A stretch of 29,799 nt of DNA from a virus (IMGVR_UViG_3300037117_000016:1-29799), one strand, 5' to 3'; positions 1-7,649 are shown, counted from the stretch's first letter. The notes: generated by a model from the letters alone, not told the origin. Translations and numbers: made by a program.

Positions 1-385
1 CCACGGACACGGACCCTGCACCTACCAAGTTCAGTAGTAGCTGGTCTGCAACGGAGACTCCGTTTGCTTGCAGAATAAGTGACCCACCGCTACCGAATCC
101 GCCTACGGATTGGTCTGGGTACACCTGCTGTACGATCCCACCTAGAGCCACAACGACCGTATAAACCCCAGGCGTTGTGTAGAAGTCGTAGTGACCGAAG
201 CCATCCGTTATGATGGGCTGCGTGATCGGCACAAGTCCGTTGGGATCGGAGAAAATCATAGCCAGAGGAGAGGGCGGCACTGAAGCTATATTCGCTGGTT
301 GCGTACATACAAAGATTTGGGCACCGGGGATCGCTGGTCCTAACGAACTCTTGACCCACCCGTCTGTTCTAAAGTAGTTTGACAT
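1..385 (-). CDS. Tail/structural protein, N-terminal part (runs off left edge)
   Basis: The reading frame opens at ATG 385 (MSNYFRTDGWVKSSLGPAIP) and stays open to the window edge, so at least 128 residues are present and the C-terminus is missing. Residues about 15-90 (PGAQIFVCTQPA, then DGFGHYDFYTTPGVYTVVV) resemble the carboxypeptidase-regulatory/Ig-like beta-sandwich fold at the start of many phage tail or appendage proteins. A Gly-rich linker follows (GGFGSGGS). The gene follows the 35-aa zinc-ribbon ORF by 3 nt. The tail role is inferred from fold and position. Confidence 0.7.
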   Translation of the reverse strand, partial: MSNYFRTDGWVKSSLGPAIPGAQIFVCTQPANIASVPPSPLAMIFSDPNGLVPITQPIITDGFGHYDFYTTPGVYTVVVALGGIVQQVYPDQSVGGFGSGGSLILQANGVSVADQLLLNLVGAGSVSV

Positions 386-388
386 TTT

Positions 389-496
389 CTATCCCCATAA
401 CCAGCCACACGCACATTTCAGCGCTTCGGCTAAACTTGACTTGCGTAACTCTTTACCACAGACCGGACATTTGCGAACCCACATAGGTACACCCAT
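389..496 (-). CDS. 35-aa zinc-ribbon microprotein
   Basis: A short ORF begins at ATG 496 behind an excellent Shine-Dalgarno (AAAGGAG, 4 nt spacing). It encodes two Cys pairs, CPVCGKEL and later KCACGW, spaced like a small zinc ribbon. It sits between the connector-like gene and the partial tail gene, nearly touching both. The strong ribosome-binding site and tight packing support a real gene. Its function is unknown; metal binding is inferred from the Cys pattern. Confidence 0.6.
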   Translation of the reverse strand: MGVPMWVRKCPVCGKELRKSSLAEALKCACGWLWG

Positions 497-505
497 GGGA
501 CTCCT

Positions 506-1360
506 TTACCACGACAGGAACGAAAACTCGTTGTTCAAATCTCCGTCACTATTTCCAAAGGGAATGCGTGCAAAATCCTCGTGCTGCATTCTCCTAATGT
601 TCGCATTTTTGAGTTGGAACATGTGATCAGCAACTGATGCTTGTAGTGCTGCCAAGCCCGGAGAGCCAAGCATGGACGCATATAAAACAGCAACTTCAAA
701 AGCCAAGAAGTCCGTACAATCTAATACAGGCACATACGTAGAGTCGAAATCCAATGTTTGACTGAAGAACTGTGGCAATGCACAATAGTACCTCATGCGA
801 ATGTCCACGTTCTGCGTGGCTCCACGGAAGTTCAGGTTGTTGTTGCGCCATTCCCATTGTTTTAGAAACGGACCTTGCATAGCGCTAGGCAAGCCACCGG
901 ACGGTGCATCCATCCTATGGAAAACATCATTGCTTCCAGTTTGGCGCTCCCACAAGGATGTGGGGTACAACATATCCCCTGGCAGTTGGAAGTTGGGCCA
1001 CAACTGCGTGCCGTCGAAGTACCCAGACGTTGACAGTACAGTTTGCACAGCAGGGTCCACCGCTCCAAGTCCCTGCGTCGGGCTGTTGATAATCGGAAGT
1101 CCAGTGAGTATAATGTTGTCTTTTATCAAAACAGGCTCACCGACGTTTCTCAGCATTCGGTATAGTTTTCTAATTGCTGAATTCAAAAAAGGCTGCATGA
1201 ACGGAGCAACGGCGGGATTGTTCACGAGTATCTGGCCTTCTCCGGGAGTGTTTGTCAAACCTGCTTGCGTGTCATTGACAAGGCTACGTGCCAAATTTGC
1301 AATGGTAGCAAGGGACGTAGAACCACTCGCTTGTGGTAAATTAATAGTTGGAGAACTCAT
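506..1360 (-). CDS. Late structural protein, possible head-tail adaptor
   Basis: A 284-residue protein begins with MSSPTINLPQ. This start has an upstream GAGAGG and overlaps the stop of the HNH gene as ATGA, so it is preferred over a longer in-frame start. The N-terminal half is helical (AIRKLYRMLRNVGEPVLIKD). The middle has LPGDMLYPTSLWER and WEWRNNNLNFRGA followed by RMRYYCALP, a layout seen in phage connector/adaptor proteins. No catalytic motif is visible. The adaptor call rests on this pattern and on its place among late genes; another virion protein is possible. Confidence 0.6.
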   Translation of the reverse strand: MSSPTINLPQASGSTSLATIANLARSLVNDTQAGLTNTPGEGQILVNNPAVAPFMQPFLNSAIRKLYRMLRNVGEPVLIKDNIILTGLPIINSPTQGLGAVDPAVQTVLSTSGYFDGTQLWPNFQLPGDMLYPTSLWERQTGSNDVFHRMDAPSGGLPSAMQGPFLKQWEWRNNNLNFRGATQNVDIRMRYYCALPQFFSQTLDFDSTYVPVLDCTDFLAFEVAVLYASMLGSPGLAALQASVADHMFQLKNANIRRMQHEDFARIPFGNSDGDLNNEFSFLSW

Positions 1361-1941
1361 TTTGAAAACCTCTCTGTAATCTTTCTGCACAACTCGATGA
1401 AGTTCTCTTTAGAAAGCGCTTTCTTCATCATGTTTACTTCTCCACAGCATGCAACAGAGTTCTCTAAGGTATAACCTTTGGTGTTGTCCAAACGGTCTAT
1501 CCCGTTGTACGTATACACCTCTCCCGATTGTGCCTTAACAATGCTGCTAGGAACTGTTCCTGTGTAATAGCATGGAGAAGAAGTCAACTCTTTGAACTTT
1601 TCTGCTGTCAGTTCCCAAATAAAACCTCTAGTCTTTGCATTGTTCTTGTACATTGCTAACAAGTGACGAAATGCAGAGCCTTCCTTCACAGCCTTTGAGT
1701 GGGCAATTCCTATATTGGCTCTGGATGATGCTAACTTTGCACATCCACAACTATTGGTTTCTCCACTGGTAAGGTTGTGCGCTTTTATTAGTTTTTCTAC
1801 TCCACACTCACATCGGCACATCCAAAACCTACGCTCTCCTACCTCTCTAGTAAGAGTATAAAGTGCGGTCAGTTTTCCAAAAGTATTTCCAGTCAAATTT
1901 CTGTATTTATAACTTGCTGGTTTTCCATCTAATCGTCTCAT
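1357..1941 (-). CDS. Free-standing HNH-type homing endonuclease with zinc-binding N-terminus
   Basis: A 194-aa protein from MRRLDGKPASY; GAGGGG lies upstream and is part of the pseudoknot described at 1942-2016. Residues about 15-65 (LTGNTFGKLTAL, CRCECG, then SCGC) form the Cys-rich DNA-binding module common before phage HNH domains. Residues about 110-185 (CYYTG, YNGIDRLDNTKGYT, ENSVACC, VNMMKKA) match the HNH variant in which GIDR..N..GYT and CC..(C/V)N surround the metal site. It overlaps the next gene as ATGA, so ribosomes finishing here can restart on the structural gene. Homing activity is inferred from family and context. Confidence 0.85.
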   Translation of the reverse strand: MRRLDGKPASYKYRNLTGNTFGKLTALYTLTREVGERRFWMCRCECGVEKLIKAHNLTSGETNSCGCAKLASSRANIGIAHSKAVKEGSAFRHLLAMYKNNAKTRGFIWELTAEKFKELTSSPCYYTGTVPSSIVKAQSGEVYTYNGIDRLDNTKGYTLENSVACCGEVNMMKKALSKENFIELCRKITERFSK

Positions 1942-2016
1942 GGTAGTTCCCCTCGTAAAGGATTTGCGGGACCGATTACGAGTCGATCCCGCGCTGCTTG
2001 GTAATGAACCGAGCAG
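1942..2016 (-). promoter_or_regulatory. Homing-endonuclease leader pseudoknot (copy 1)
   Basis: The leader has hairpin 1 (CTGCT...AGCAG, about 1993-2016) and hairpin 2, a 10-bp stem (1983-1992 with 1966-1975) closing a 7-nt loop CTCGTAA (1976-1982). The loop is exactly complementary to TTACGAG (1952-1958), which abuts the Shine-Dalgarno of the 1357-1941 gene. The architecture is the same as in the other six copies although the primary sequence differs throughout. Sequestration of the ribosome-binding site is the inferred role. Confidence 0.75.
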
Positions 2017-2130
2017 GTACAAAATAAGCATAGGGGGAAGCGGAACAAAGTTGCGCCGTGGACTCAGATCACTGCGTTACTAGTTCACACTTCCCCCTAA
2101 GGTCGTAAGTGCTGAAATTACATGGCAAAC

Positions 2131-2256
2131 TTAAAAGCCCACAAATTCACTGGACTCAGAACAGCTACGCAAGGTAGGCTCTTTTGTTTGCCAAGATCGT
2201 GTTGCTAAAATGTGCGCGGCTGTGTTAACCCAAGACAGGTCTGGGATGGTCAACAC
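2131..2256 (-). CDS. Possible 41-aa protein
   Basis: In the 345-base gap between the 277-aa gene and the HNH gene, a GTG-started ORF (VLTIPDLSWVNTAAHILATR...) follows AGGTGG at about 7 nt. It resembles nothing recognised and has no motif. Part of the same stretch folds as an imperfect hairpin (GTGTTGACC with GGGTTAACAC). Downstream at 2029-2098 there is a 10-bp perfect inverted repeat (TAGGGGGAAG/CTTCCCCCTA) around a loop of about 50 nt. The ORF may be chance. Confidence 0.3.
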   Translation of the reverse strand: MLTIPDLSWVNTAAHILATRSWQTKEPTLRSCSESSEFVGF

Positions 2257-2287
2257 TATTATCCACCTGTTGGCCGCGACTTTGGCA

Positions 2288-3121
2288 TTACTCTTCCATA
2301 GGCAAACTTTTAGTTGCCTTTGGTTGTTTTGGTGCATACCGCTCGTCTTCTGTTGCTTCGTAAGCCTGTGCGCGACTGCGGACTCCAGACTTGATGGCTG
2401 CATCCCAATCTCCAATACACAGACCGCCGCCTTCCATCGGATGGAAAGGTGCTCCGACACGCGCTGGTGAACCGCAACGTGGGCAGTTCTCCAAGTGCAC
2501 TTCTTTCTTGTGCCAGTTGAACGTCTCGTGGAAGTAATCCGCTGCCGCATGCAGTGTTGGTGTAAGCACCGCAGGCAAAGCCTGTGGGTTTGATGTCTCT
2601 AGCGAACGCGCATCTGTCAATAGACTGCGATAATGCTTTTCCATGCGCCGCGTTGCTGCAGCCAACTCAGCCTCGGTTGGTTCCTCATTCAAGGACCAGA
2701 ACACGCCTAGATTACCCATGTTCTGTCCCACAGAGAAAGAACCTGTGATGACAGCATCCTGATCTAAGGATAGGTTATCTGGATTAACAATGTCCATCGC
2801 CATGCGCCGTCCGTCGAGGATAACGATGTCAATGTCATTGGAGTCTACATTGCCCTTAGGCATTTTGAAAGGAGATGGCAACTTGGTAACGCGAGCATAC
2901 TTCTCTCCCTCTTTACGAGCAGGGATGGTCATCTCTTTGATGATGGGCAGACGAGAAACTTTGTATTCCAGCTTTGCAATGTTGAATAAGTACACAAAAA
3001 AATCTGCTGGTCGGCTCAACATATAATCTGCTGTTGAGAAGTTCCAGTCGATGTTGTTTGCCTTAGTCATCGCCGCGCTGAGATCGCCACGGGTTGTGGG
3101 TGAACTGCATGTTGCGTCCAT
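2288..3121 (-). CDS. Conserved late phage protein with C-terminal zinc ribbon
   Basis: A 277-aa protein starting MDATCSSPTTRG, with AGAAGGACTCAAA before the ATG. The central part mixes beta strands and acidic helices. Around residue 213 a Cys pair (ENCPRCGSPARVG) followed by LCIGDWD suggests one metal site. It lies between the HNH insertion and the 244-aa gene in the late operon. I do not recognise the family. A virion or assembly role is inferred only from position. Confidence 0.7.
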   Translation of the reverse strand: MDATCSSPTTRGDLSAAMTKANNIDWNFSTADYMLSRPADFFVYLFNIAKLEYKVSRLPIIKEMTIPARKEGEKYARVTKLPSPFKMPKGNVDSNDIDIVILDGRRMAMDIVNPDNLSLDQDAVITGSFSVGQNMGNLGVFWSLNEEPTEAELAAATRRMEKHYRSLLTDARSLETSNPQALPAVLTPTLHAAADYFHETFNWHKKEVHLENCPRCGSPARVGAPFHPMEGGGLCIGDWDAAIKSGVRSRAQAYEATEDERYAPKQPKATKSLPMEE

Positions 3122-3165
3122 TTTGAGTCCTTCTGGCGCTGTGCGCCGTTCTGAGTTTTCTGAGC

Positions 3166-3900
3166 CTAAACTGTGGGATTTGCTGAGTGTGCGCTAAGCC
3201 CTCTCCCTAAGGACCGCGCATTGGTTACCATTTTATTCCAGTTCCGAGTCATGGCTTCAACCTTGCGGTCGATAATGCTAGTGCGACACCCTTGCCGTGC
3301 GTACGACACTGGACCTTTGAAAGCCATCTTAGCGTCTCGCATCACGTCCTCGATCATAGCCAAGTCTGCTGCATCGTCCTTGTCTTTTTGTTCCTTCAGT
3401 GCCGCCATGGTTTTCTCATAGGAGATTTCCTTGGACTGCATTATGATGGGTACTATAGTGTCCAGAACAAAGGAGTTCAGGGGCATTGCCTCGATACGCA
3501 TCTTGCCATTCTGCATGTCACGCCAGCACATGTTGTACAGCAGCGTGTACTTTCCTGAGTACGGATATTCCCCTAACGTCTGCAAAGAAGTATCCTCGTC
3601 CCAGTTCCCTACGTAGTAGGACTCTGGTGTGCCGTACGCTATGGCGTCTTGCCATTGCATCAGCATCCACGACGGTGTGCCACCTCCTATCAGAAGGTCT
3701 CTATAACCTCGATAGTTAGGCTGCCCTTCAACGCTCCAGTCACCGCCTGCGCGATACACGCATTCAGGTTCACCGCCCATTCCCCAACGCACAATAAAGT
3801 TGGGAGTATCATAGCGATTAGTCCCGCCAATACGTGTGAGTTCTTCTTGGAACCATTCGGGGCATTGATACTGCTTGTAACTATCCGTTGGGCTGGACAT
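3166..3900 (-). CDS. Late phage protein of unknown function
   Basis: A 244-aa protein from MSSPTDSYKQYQCPEWF. AAGAAGGACTCAG precedes the ATG, and the start lies inside the end of the 99-aa gene upstream (20-nt overlap). The N-terminal half is rich in Trp, Tyr and Gly (FIVRWGMGGEPECVYRAGG, WDEDTSLQTLGEYPYSG). The C-terminal third is charged and helical (ALKEQKDKDDAADLAMIEDV). No catalytic or binding motif is visible. It is probably a virion-associated protein, by context only. Confidence 0.7.
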   Translation of the reverse strand: MSSPTDSYKQYQCPEWFQEELTRIGGTNRYDTPNFIVRWGMGGEPECVYRAGGDWSVEGQPNYRGYRDLLIGGGTPSWMLMQWQDAIAYGTPESYYVGNWDEDTSLQTLGEYPYSGKYTLLYNMCWRDMQNGKMRIEAMPLNSFVLDTIVPIIMQSKEISYEKTMAALKEQKDKDDAADLAMIEDVMRDAKMAFKGPVSYARQGCRTSIIDRKVEAMTRNWNKMVTNARSLGRGLSAHSANPTV

Positions 3901-4180
3901 CTGAGTCCTTCTTCATTTGCTCGCGCTGGGCCGCCATCTGTGATTTCTTCAGTTCAACGTAATCGTCAACCTCTTTGCGATCCACGATAACTAGCTTCTT
4001 CTCCAAGATGAAATTAAGCAATAAGGCTGCAGTGTCTGCCATACCCATCAGTTCGTTGTCATTTGCTGCTAGTCTCATGAATAACTTATGAGCCTCACGC
4101 CTAGACATCGGCTTATCCCAGTATGGATCGAACGCTGGCTGGATCGGAGAATCATTTGCGTCAATGATTAGGTTAGACAT
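3881..4180 (-). CDS. 99-aa late protein, charged C-terminus
   Basis: The start MSNLIIDANDSP at 4180 is preferred because GTGGAGG lies 9 nt upstream, while an in-frame ATG at 4213 lacks this. The protein has an acidic N-terminus, a central helix (REAHKLFMRLAANDNELMGM) and a Lys/Gln-rich helical tail (ELKKSQMAAQREQMKKD). It overlaps the GroES-like gene by 8 nt and the 244-aa gene by 20 nt, indicating coupled translation. The function is unknown. Confidence 0.65.
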   Translation of the reverse strand: MSNLIIDANDSPIQPAFDPYWDKPMSRREAHKLFMRLAANDNELMGMADTAALLLNFILEKKLVIVDRKEVDDYVELKKSQMAAQREQMKKDSDVQPNG

Positions 4181-4784
4181 AATTGGTGACCTCCACTGGT
4201 TTGTAAACACCACGGATGTCCTGCACTCTAACTACGTCCAAGTCTTCGCTGGCTTCGAACTCTACGCCAATCGCATCGCACATCGCTTGGACTTGTGCAT
4301 CAGGAATCTTCAGCTTCTCGGCATTGTATTCTCCAAACAGAACCCTGTCCCCTGGCTTGATGATGTCCGATAGGGGAGTCTTGACTCCACCCATGACTAC
4401 GAAGTCACCAACCGCTAGGACTACCCCCACGTTTGAATGTTGTCTGTACTTCGCTGGTATGATGAACCCGGTGCGTTTGTCACGCATAGAGCCATCTTCC
4501 AACTGCTCCATGTTCTTGTCTTCTGCCACACGTTTGACTAGCACACGGTCAAGTATGGGTTGAAACGCTCCGTATTCCTTCTCTGGAAACTTAGGCTCTG
4601 CCTTCTTCACTGGTTCTGAGTCGAACCGCGAGCGGCGATCAATCACCGTGATTCCGCTGCCTAGTTCCTCTACTTCTGGTGCTACGTTCTTCAATTCGAT
4701 TGCATCGTTCACCGCACTGCCACCTGCTGAGAATTGGGCCGTGCGAGCGCCTGCTGCGAGTTGGTCTCCACCTCTGAGTGTCAT
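4173..4784 (-). CDS. GroES-like (Cpn10) co-chaperonin with long N-terminal extension
   Basis: A 203-aa protein. Residues about 74-160 follow the GroES fold: FQPILDRVLVKRV corresponds to the first strand. The segment at about 88-112 lies where the mobile loop would be. NVGVVLAVGD, KPGDRVLFGEYNAEKL and the final DLDVVRVQDIRGVY complete the barrel. An extension of about 70 residues precedes it and has no GroES counterpart. Phage co-chaperonins of this fold (T4 gp31 type) partner the host GroEL to fold the capsid protein, and this gene is two genes away from the capsid gene. The start has CAGGAG followed by the recurrent CTCAGA spacer. Confidence 0.82.
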   Translation of the reverse strand: MTLRGGDQLAAGARTAQFSAGGSAVNDAIELKNVAPEVEELGSGITVIDRRSRFDSEPVKKAEPKFPEKEYGAFQPILDRVLVKRVAEDKNMEQLEDGSMRDKRTGFIIPAKYRQHSNVGVVLAVGDFVVMGGVKTPLSDIIKPGDRVLFGEYNAEKLKIPDAQVQAMCDAIGVEFEASEDLDVVRVQDIRGVYKPVEVTNYV

Positions 4785-4966
4785 TCTGAGTTCTCCTGAG
4801 TCTTAGTTTAGTTACTCCCCGGCTCAACAGCCCCGTCCGTTTGCGCGAAAGGGCTGGGGGCCAAGGAAATCGCTCGCTCTAGCGCAAACTAGGCGAGACG
4901 AAGATCATGTAAAAACAAAAGGCACTGCTCAGTTAAGAGCAATGCCTTGGGTTAAAATCGAGTTGT
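4785..4966 (-). terminator. Intergenic region with rho-independent terminator
   Basis: Behind the Endonuclease VII-like gene, a 12-bp stem (4937-4948 with 4919-4930, loop TTAACT) is followed on the minus strand by TTGTTTTT. One pair is G-U only in the minus-strand RNA, so it is oriented for leftward transcription. The rest (4810-4905) is GC-rich with overlapping inverted repeats (GTTTGCGC/GCGCAAAC, CAGCCC/GGGCTG). No convincing promoter for the GroES-like gene was found there. Confidence 0.75.
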
Positions 4967-5455
4967 CTAAGCGTTTGGTCCGAGTCTAAAACTACGCCAA
5001 TACGCTAGGTAGTCCATTGCACGGGCTGTCCACGTATTCCACAAAGGTTTGAGTTCTCCTCTGGTGTCTTTCAGTACTTGTTCTAAGAATCCCACCATGC
5101 GGTTGCAGTCTGCACAGAGTATTCCACGGTTGCAATTGCCACAGGTTAATTCTTTGTCACAGCATTCGTGATCATGGTCCACCGCCATACGGCGCTTGTC
5201 ATCTCCCTGCCTTGCTGGGCAAAGAGCACAGTGGTCACCTTGCTCTTTCAACTGAGTGTCATATTGCTCAGGTGTCATCTTGTGGCGTCGTTCCAGTTGC
5301 TTCCTACGCCCATACTCAGGTGTGTACCATTTACCTGTTGGTAGTGTTGCTTCCCATGCTGCTGTCGCCTCTTGTGTCTTGCGGCGAAACTCTGGGTCTT
5401 CAGCGTAGCGTTTCCTGCTGTTTGTCCTTCGGTCTTCTTGGCTCTTGTACGGCAT
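4967..5455 (-). CDS. Endonuclease VII-like free-standing homing endonuclease
   Basis: A 162-aa protein from MPYKSQEDRRTNSRKRY. A basic helical N-terminus precedes an Endonuclease VII-type His-Me finger. Visible parts are GDHCALCPARQ, the catalytic-region AVDHDHECCD, then CGNCNRGILCADCNRMVGFLE with the paired zinc Cys residues. It sits just downstream of the intron-bearing capsid gene and is followed by a terminator. It has its own promoter (5548-5576) and pseudoknot leader. It could supply the nuclease for the ORF-less intron nearby; that is inference. Confidence 0.85.
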   Translation of the reverse strand: MPYKSQEDRRTNSRKRYAEDPEFRRKTQEATAAWEATLPTGKWYTPEYGRRKQLERRHKMTPEQYDTQLKEQGDHCALCPARQGDDKRRMAVDHDHECCDKELTCGNCNRGILCADCNRMVGFLEQVLKDTRGELKPLWNTWTARAMDYLAYWRSFRLGPNA

Positions 5456-5540
5456 TTGTATTCTCCTAGAAAGATCGCACGGCGAGTGTTCTAGGCACCC
5501 GCCGCGCTAGTGCTGGTTTATAAATCCAGCAATGTCTTAA
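5456..5540 (-). promoter_or_regulatory. Homing-endonuclease leader pseudoknot (copy 2)
   Basis: Hairpin 1 is TGCTGG/CCAGCA (5511-5531). Hairpin 2 has a 9-bp stem and 7-nt loop CCTAGAA (5489-5495). The loop is complementary to TTCTAGG (5465-5471), which runs into the Shine-Dalgarno AGGAG of the 4967-5455 gene. Relative to copies 3, 5 and 6 both pairing partners have changed together. The leader begins TAAGACATTG, like the copies that follow stop codons. Confidence 0.8.
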
Positions 5541-5547
5541 CTACAAC

Positions 5548-5576
5548 AGTATAGCACAAGATGTGTAGAGCATCAA
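5548..5576 (-). promoter_or_regulatory. Sigma70-type promoter for the 4967-5455 endonuclease
   Basis: TTGATG and TATACT are separated by 17 nt, with an extended -10 TGC. It lies in the gap between capsid exon 2 and the endonuclease leader. A transcript starting about 7 nt downstream would begin at the leader. No transcript evidence is available. Confidence 0.6.
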
Positions 5577-5652
5577 GTACTACACTGAGGGATGACAGGT
5601 CTCTACACCAAGTCATCGAACTTCTAATACTATCTAAGTGCTTTAGAATCAA

Positions 5653-7189
5653 TCAGATAGTAGGAACTGCTGCGTTTTGGATATATAAGCCAGCGCGTGG
5701 CGCAGCGTTTGCAAGATTGAAACAAGTGTTGTATGCAAACATCATTTTGTTACACGCATTGCGTGGTGCAGTCATTTCTGTTGCACTCTTACGGTTGTGT
5801 TCCCGTAATGTTCGGACTATTGCATCATCCTTTCGGATGTTTCTTCGCTTAGTCTCTCACGGTCCCTTTCGGGTTCCGCCTCGTTGGCATCTCAGCGTTC
5901 GAGTCAATCAGAAGAAATTTTACTCGCACATGTCGCTTTCACAGTTTATGCGAGGTCAAGTACGTACCGTTCGTGGTGTTCACGTCAGGCACTGGGGCCA
6001 CAACGTTGCCGCCGCCGAAATCATACAGTTCCAGAGGAGACAACTCACCGATGTACCAGTTCTCCATTAGGAGAAGGTCCATGCGGCTAGCAGTCGCGGT
6101 CGCGCTCTTGTGGTACTTGCGTCCACCGAACGTGTCCGAGAAGTAGCGCTTGGACATGTCCAGAGTCTTCTCGCCCTTGACTTCCTGAGCGTTGACGATC
6201 TGGACGTTGTACATCAGGTTGCTCTGTGCAAATGCCTGCTCAAGAGGACCATACCAGATTCCCGACTTCAGGGACTCTGCATCTGGACCCAATGCACGGG
6301 TCAATAGCACTTCGGCACGCTGCGCAATTCCTGGGGTGATTGCCGCGCCATTCAGGTTGATGGTCGGGGTGCTCAAACGTCCAGGGTACGCATTGCGGTT
6401 CAAACCACCGATGGTGCCGGTGTTCGAGTTCACGTCCCAAGCCTTGATGCCTAGGATGGAGTTGCCGCTGCCGTACGATGCACCAGCCACAACGATGTAG
6501 TCAGTAACAACTACGTCGGAGGGGAGAGGGGTGCTGAAGAACAGAGCGTTGCTAGGGCCGTCGGAGTACGAGATCGTTGCCGAAGTCGCTCCACCAGTAC
6601 GTTGCACACCACCCGTGCTGTAGAACTTCACAACCTGTTGGTCGGTGAAGGCCACGGCGACGTTGATGCCTGTGATGCTAGCGGTCTGGGCAGCGGGTGT
6701 TCCGCCGTTCAGAACGATGACCGCAGTTGCAGGAATCTGGTCAATCATGCCAGTACCATCGGCATTGATCAAGCCTTCAATTCCCTGCATTGCGCTGTCC
6801 AGCGAGTTCTTCATTTCCTGTGCCTTCACAGCAAAGAGACCCTTCTGCTTCGAGTCGGTGGAAGCCTGAGCTAGCCACGAAATCTCGCAGACGTTGAACA
6901 GGTATACTGGGGCCAGAGCGAAGGAAGCCCATTGACTTCCAGAGCCACGCAACATAGAATCTGCGTTGCCCGTGCCCTGTGTAATAGCCGCACCAGCCTG
7001 TACCCTGAAAGGTACACGGAAAGATGCGCGCTGTGTGCCGCCTGCGTTAGATTGATTGCTGACAGGAATCTTGGTCGCTTCTGCCTTAAACATAGAATAA
7101 GCAGTAGTGCCATGGAAAACCAGATCAGGAATCTCTTTGGCAAAGGCGTCTAGTTCGACTGCTTCAACAGCAGCCTCTAATAGTGCCAT
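5653..7189 (-). CDS. Major capsid protein (HK97-fold type), split by a group I intron
   Basis: Exon 1 is 7189-5948 (414 codons from MALLEAAVEAVELDAF, with AAGGA upstream). Exon 2 is 5742-5653, encoding MFAYNTCFNLANAAPRAG and ending in VPTI. Joined, they give 443 aa, typical of phage capsids. Without splicing the frame stops at TGA 5941-5939, inside the intron. Capsid-like features are the N-terminal LVFHGTTAYSMF region, the long mid-protein helix KGLFAVKAQEMKNSLDSAMQ and the C-terminal SRMDLLLMENWYIGEL, plus its position behind the scaffold gene. HK97 fold is inferred from these and synteny. Confidence 0.88.
5743..5947 (-). ncRNA. Group I self-splicing intron, 205 nt, no ORF
   Basis: On the minus strand, P1 pairs exon CTCGCAT with GTGCGAG, ending in the expected U-G at the 5' splice site. 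P3 pairs TTTCTTC with GAAGAAA. P6 is a GAAA-capped hairpin (CGGAACCCGAAAGGGACCG). P7 pairs GACTA with TAGTC. P8 is CATCC-GAAA-GGATG. P9-region hairpins include TTACGG/CCGTAA and GTGCA/TGCAC. The intron ends in G, and P10 pairs exon-2 ATGT with ACAT next to the guide. Both sites keep the capsid frame intact. Confidence 0.92.
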
Positions 7190-7309
7190 AAAATTATTTC
7201 CTTAAAACAATGTACGCCACGGACTCTGAGTTTCCGCCACGCCACGATGTAGTTCACCACACGTGCTGAGTTCTTGCTATTCCTTACCACGTCCTTTTCA
7301 GTACCACTA
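7190..7309 (-). other. Short intergenic region upstream of the capsid gene
   Basis: This leader contains the capsid Shine-Dalgarno (AAGGAA) and no further ORF. A small hairpin GGCG...CGCC straddles its left end (about 7312-7326) within the 33-aa ORF. No confident promoter is visible. Confidence 0.4.
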
Positions 7310-7411
7310 TTAATTACGGCGATTTACGCGCCGATACTGGAGGATAGTGTTTAGATCAAAGTCTAAAGTGTGAGCCGATTTGCACGGCTCTTCCCAGTGC
7401 GCTGGGTCCAT
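7310..7411 (-). CDS. Possible 33-aa protein
   Basis: ATG 7411 lies 4 nt after the stop of the 65-aa gene and opens MDPAHWEEPCKSAHTLDFDL. It then continues with a basic tail (QYRRVNRRN). There is no clear Shine-Dalgarno, so it would depend on re-initiation. Composition (one Trp, one Cys, two His) is protein-like, but the DNA also holds two hairpins (GAGCCG/CGGCTC, GGCG/CGCC). Real gene or structured leader cannot be decided here. Confidence 0.35.
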   Translation of the reverse strand: MDPAHWEEPCKSAHTLDFDLNTILQYRRVNRRN

Positions 7412-7415
7412 GTTC

Positions 7416-7613
7416 TTACAGCGTCTGCGTTGTTGCGCTGATGTCCTGCGCCTGGACCTGAACAGACAGCCCTGAACCCTGCAACTGCACAGTGATCAAA
7501 GTCGTTGGTCCGACATTGGTAGGCACTACAGTTACAAAAGCGGCGATGGTTGCTTGATCTGCAACGTTAATCGGCTTGCCATCTCGTGTGTTTGGTCCTG
7601 AATTTGTTGACAT
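7416..7613 (-). CDS. 65-aa small virion-type protein
   Basis: The start MSTNSGPNTRDG is chosen over an in-frame GTG six codons earlier because AAGAGA sits just upstream. The protein is rich in Thr, Val and Gln with alternating hydrophobics (VVPTNVGPTTLITVQLQGSG). This suggests a small beta-sheet protein. It lies between scaffold and capsid genes, where decoration or head-stabilising proteins often occur; that role is only suggested by position. Confidence 0.6.
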   Translation of the reverse strand: MSTNSGPNTRDGKPINVADQATIAAFVTVVPTNVGPTTLITVQLQGSGLSVQVQAQDISATTQTL

Positions 7614-7649
7614 GTATTTCTCTTTTCTCACCGACTAACGGTGCTTTGC

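Noticed and set aside
795-1379. Long plus-strand frame (194 codons) opposite the connector-like gene
   Set aside because: It is exactly antisense to a gene with a good ribosome-binding site and coupled start; its protein has no recognisable character.
2021-2130. Second group I intron in the gap before the HNH gene
   Set aside because: The 10-bp inverted repeat around 2029-2098 lacks P3/P7-like pairings, and neighbouring genes are complete.
2131-2550. 139-codon minus-strand frame overlapping the 277-aa gene
   Set aside because: The overlapping part is a frame shadow. Only the last 41 codons lie outside the real gene, and these are listed separately at low confidence.
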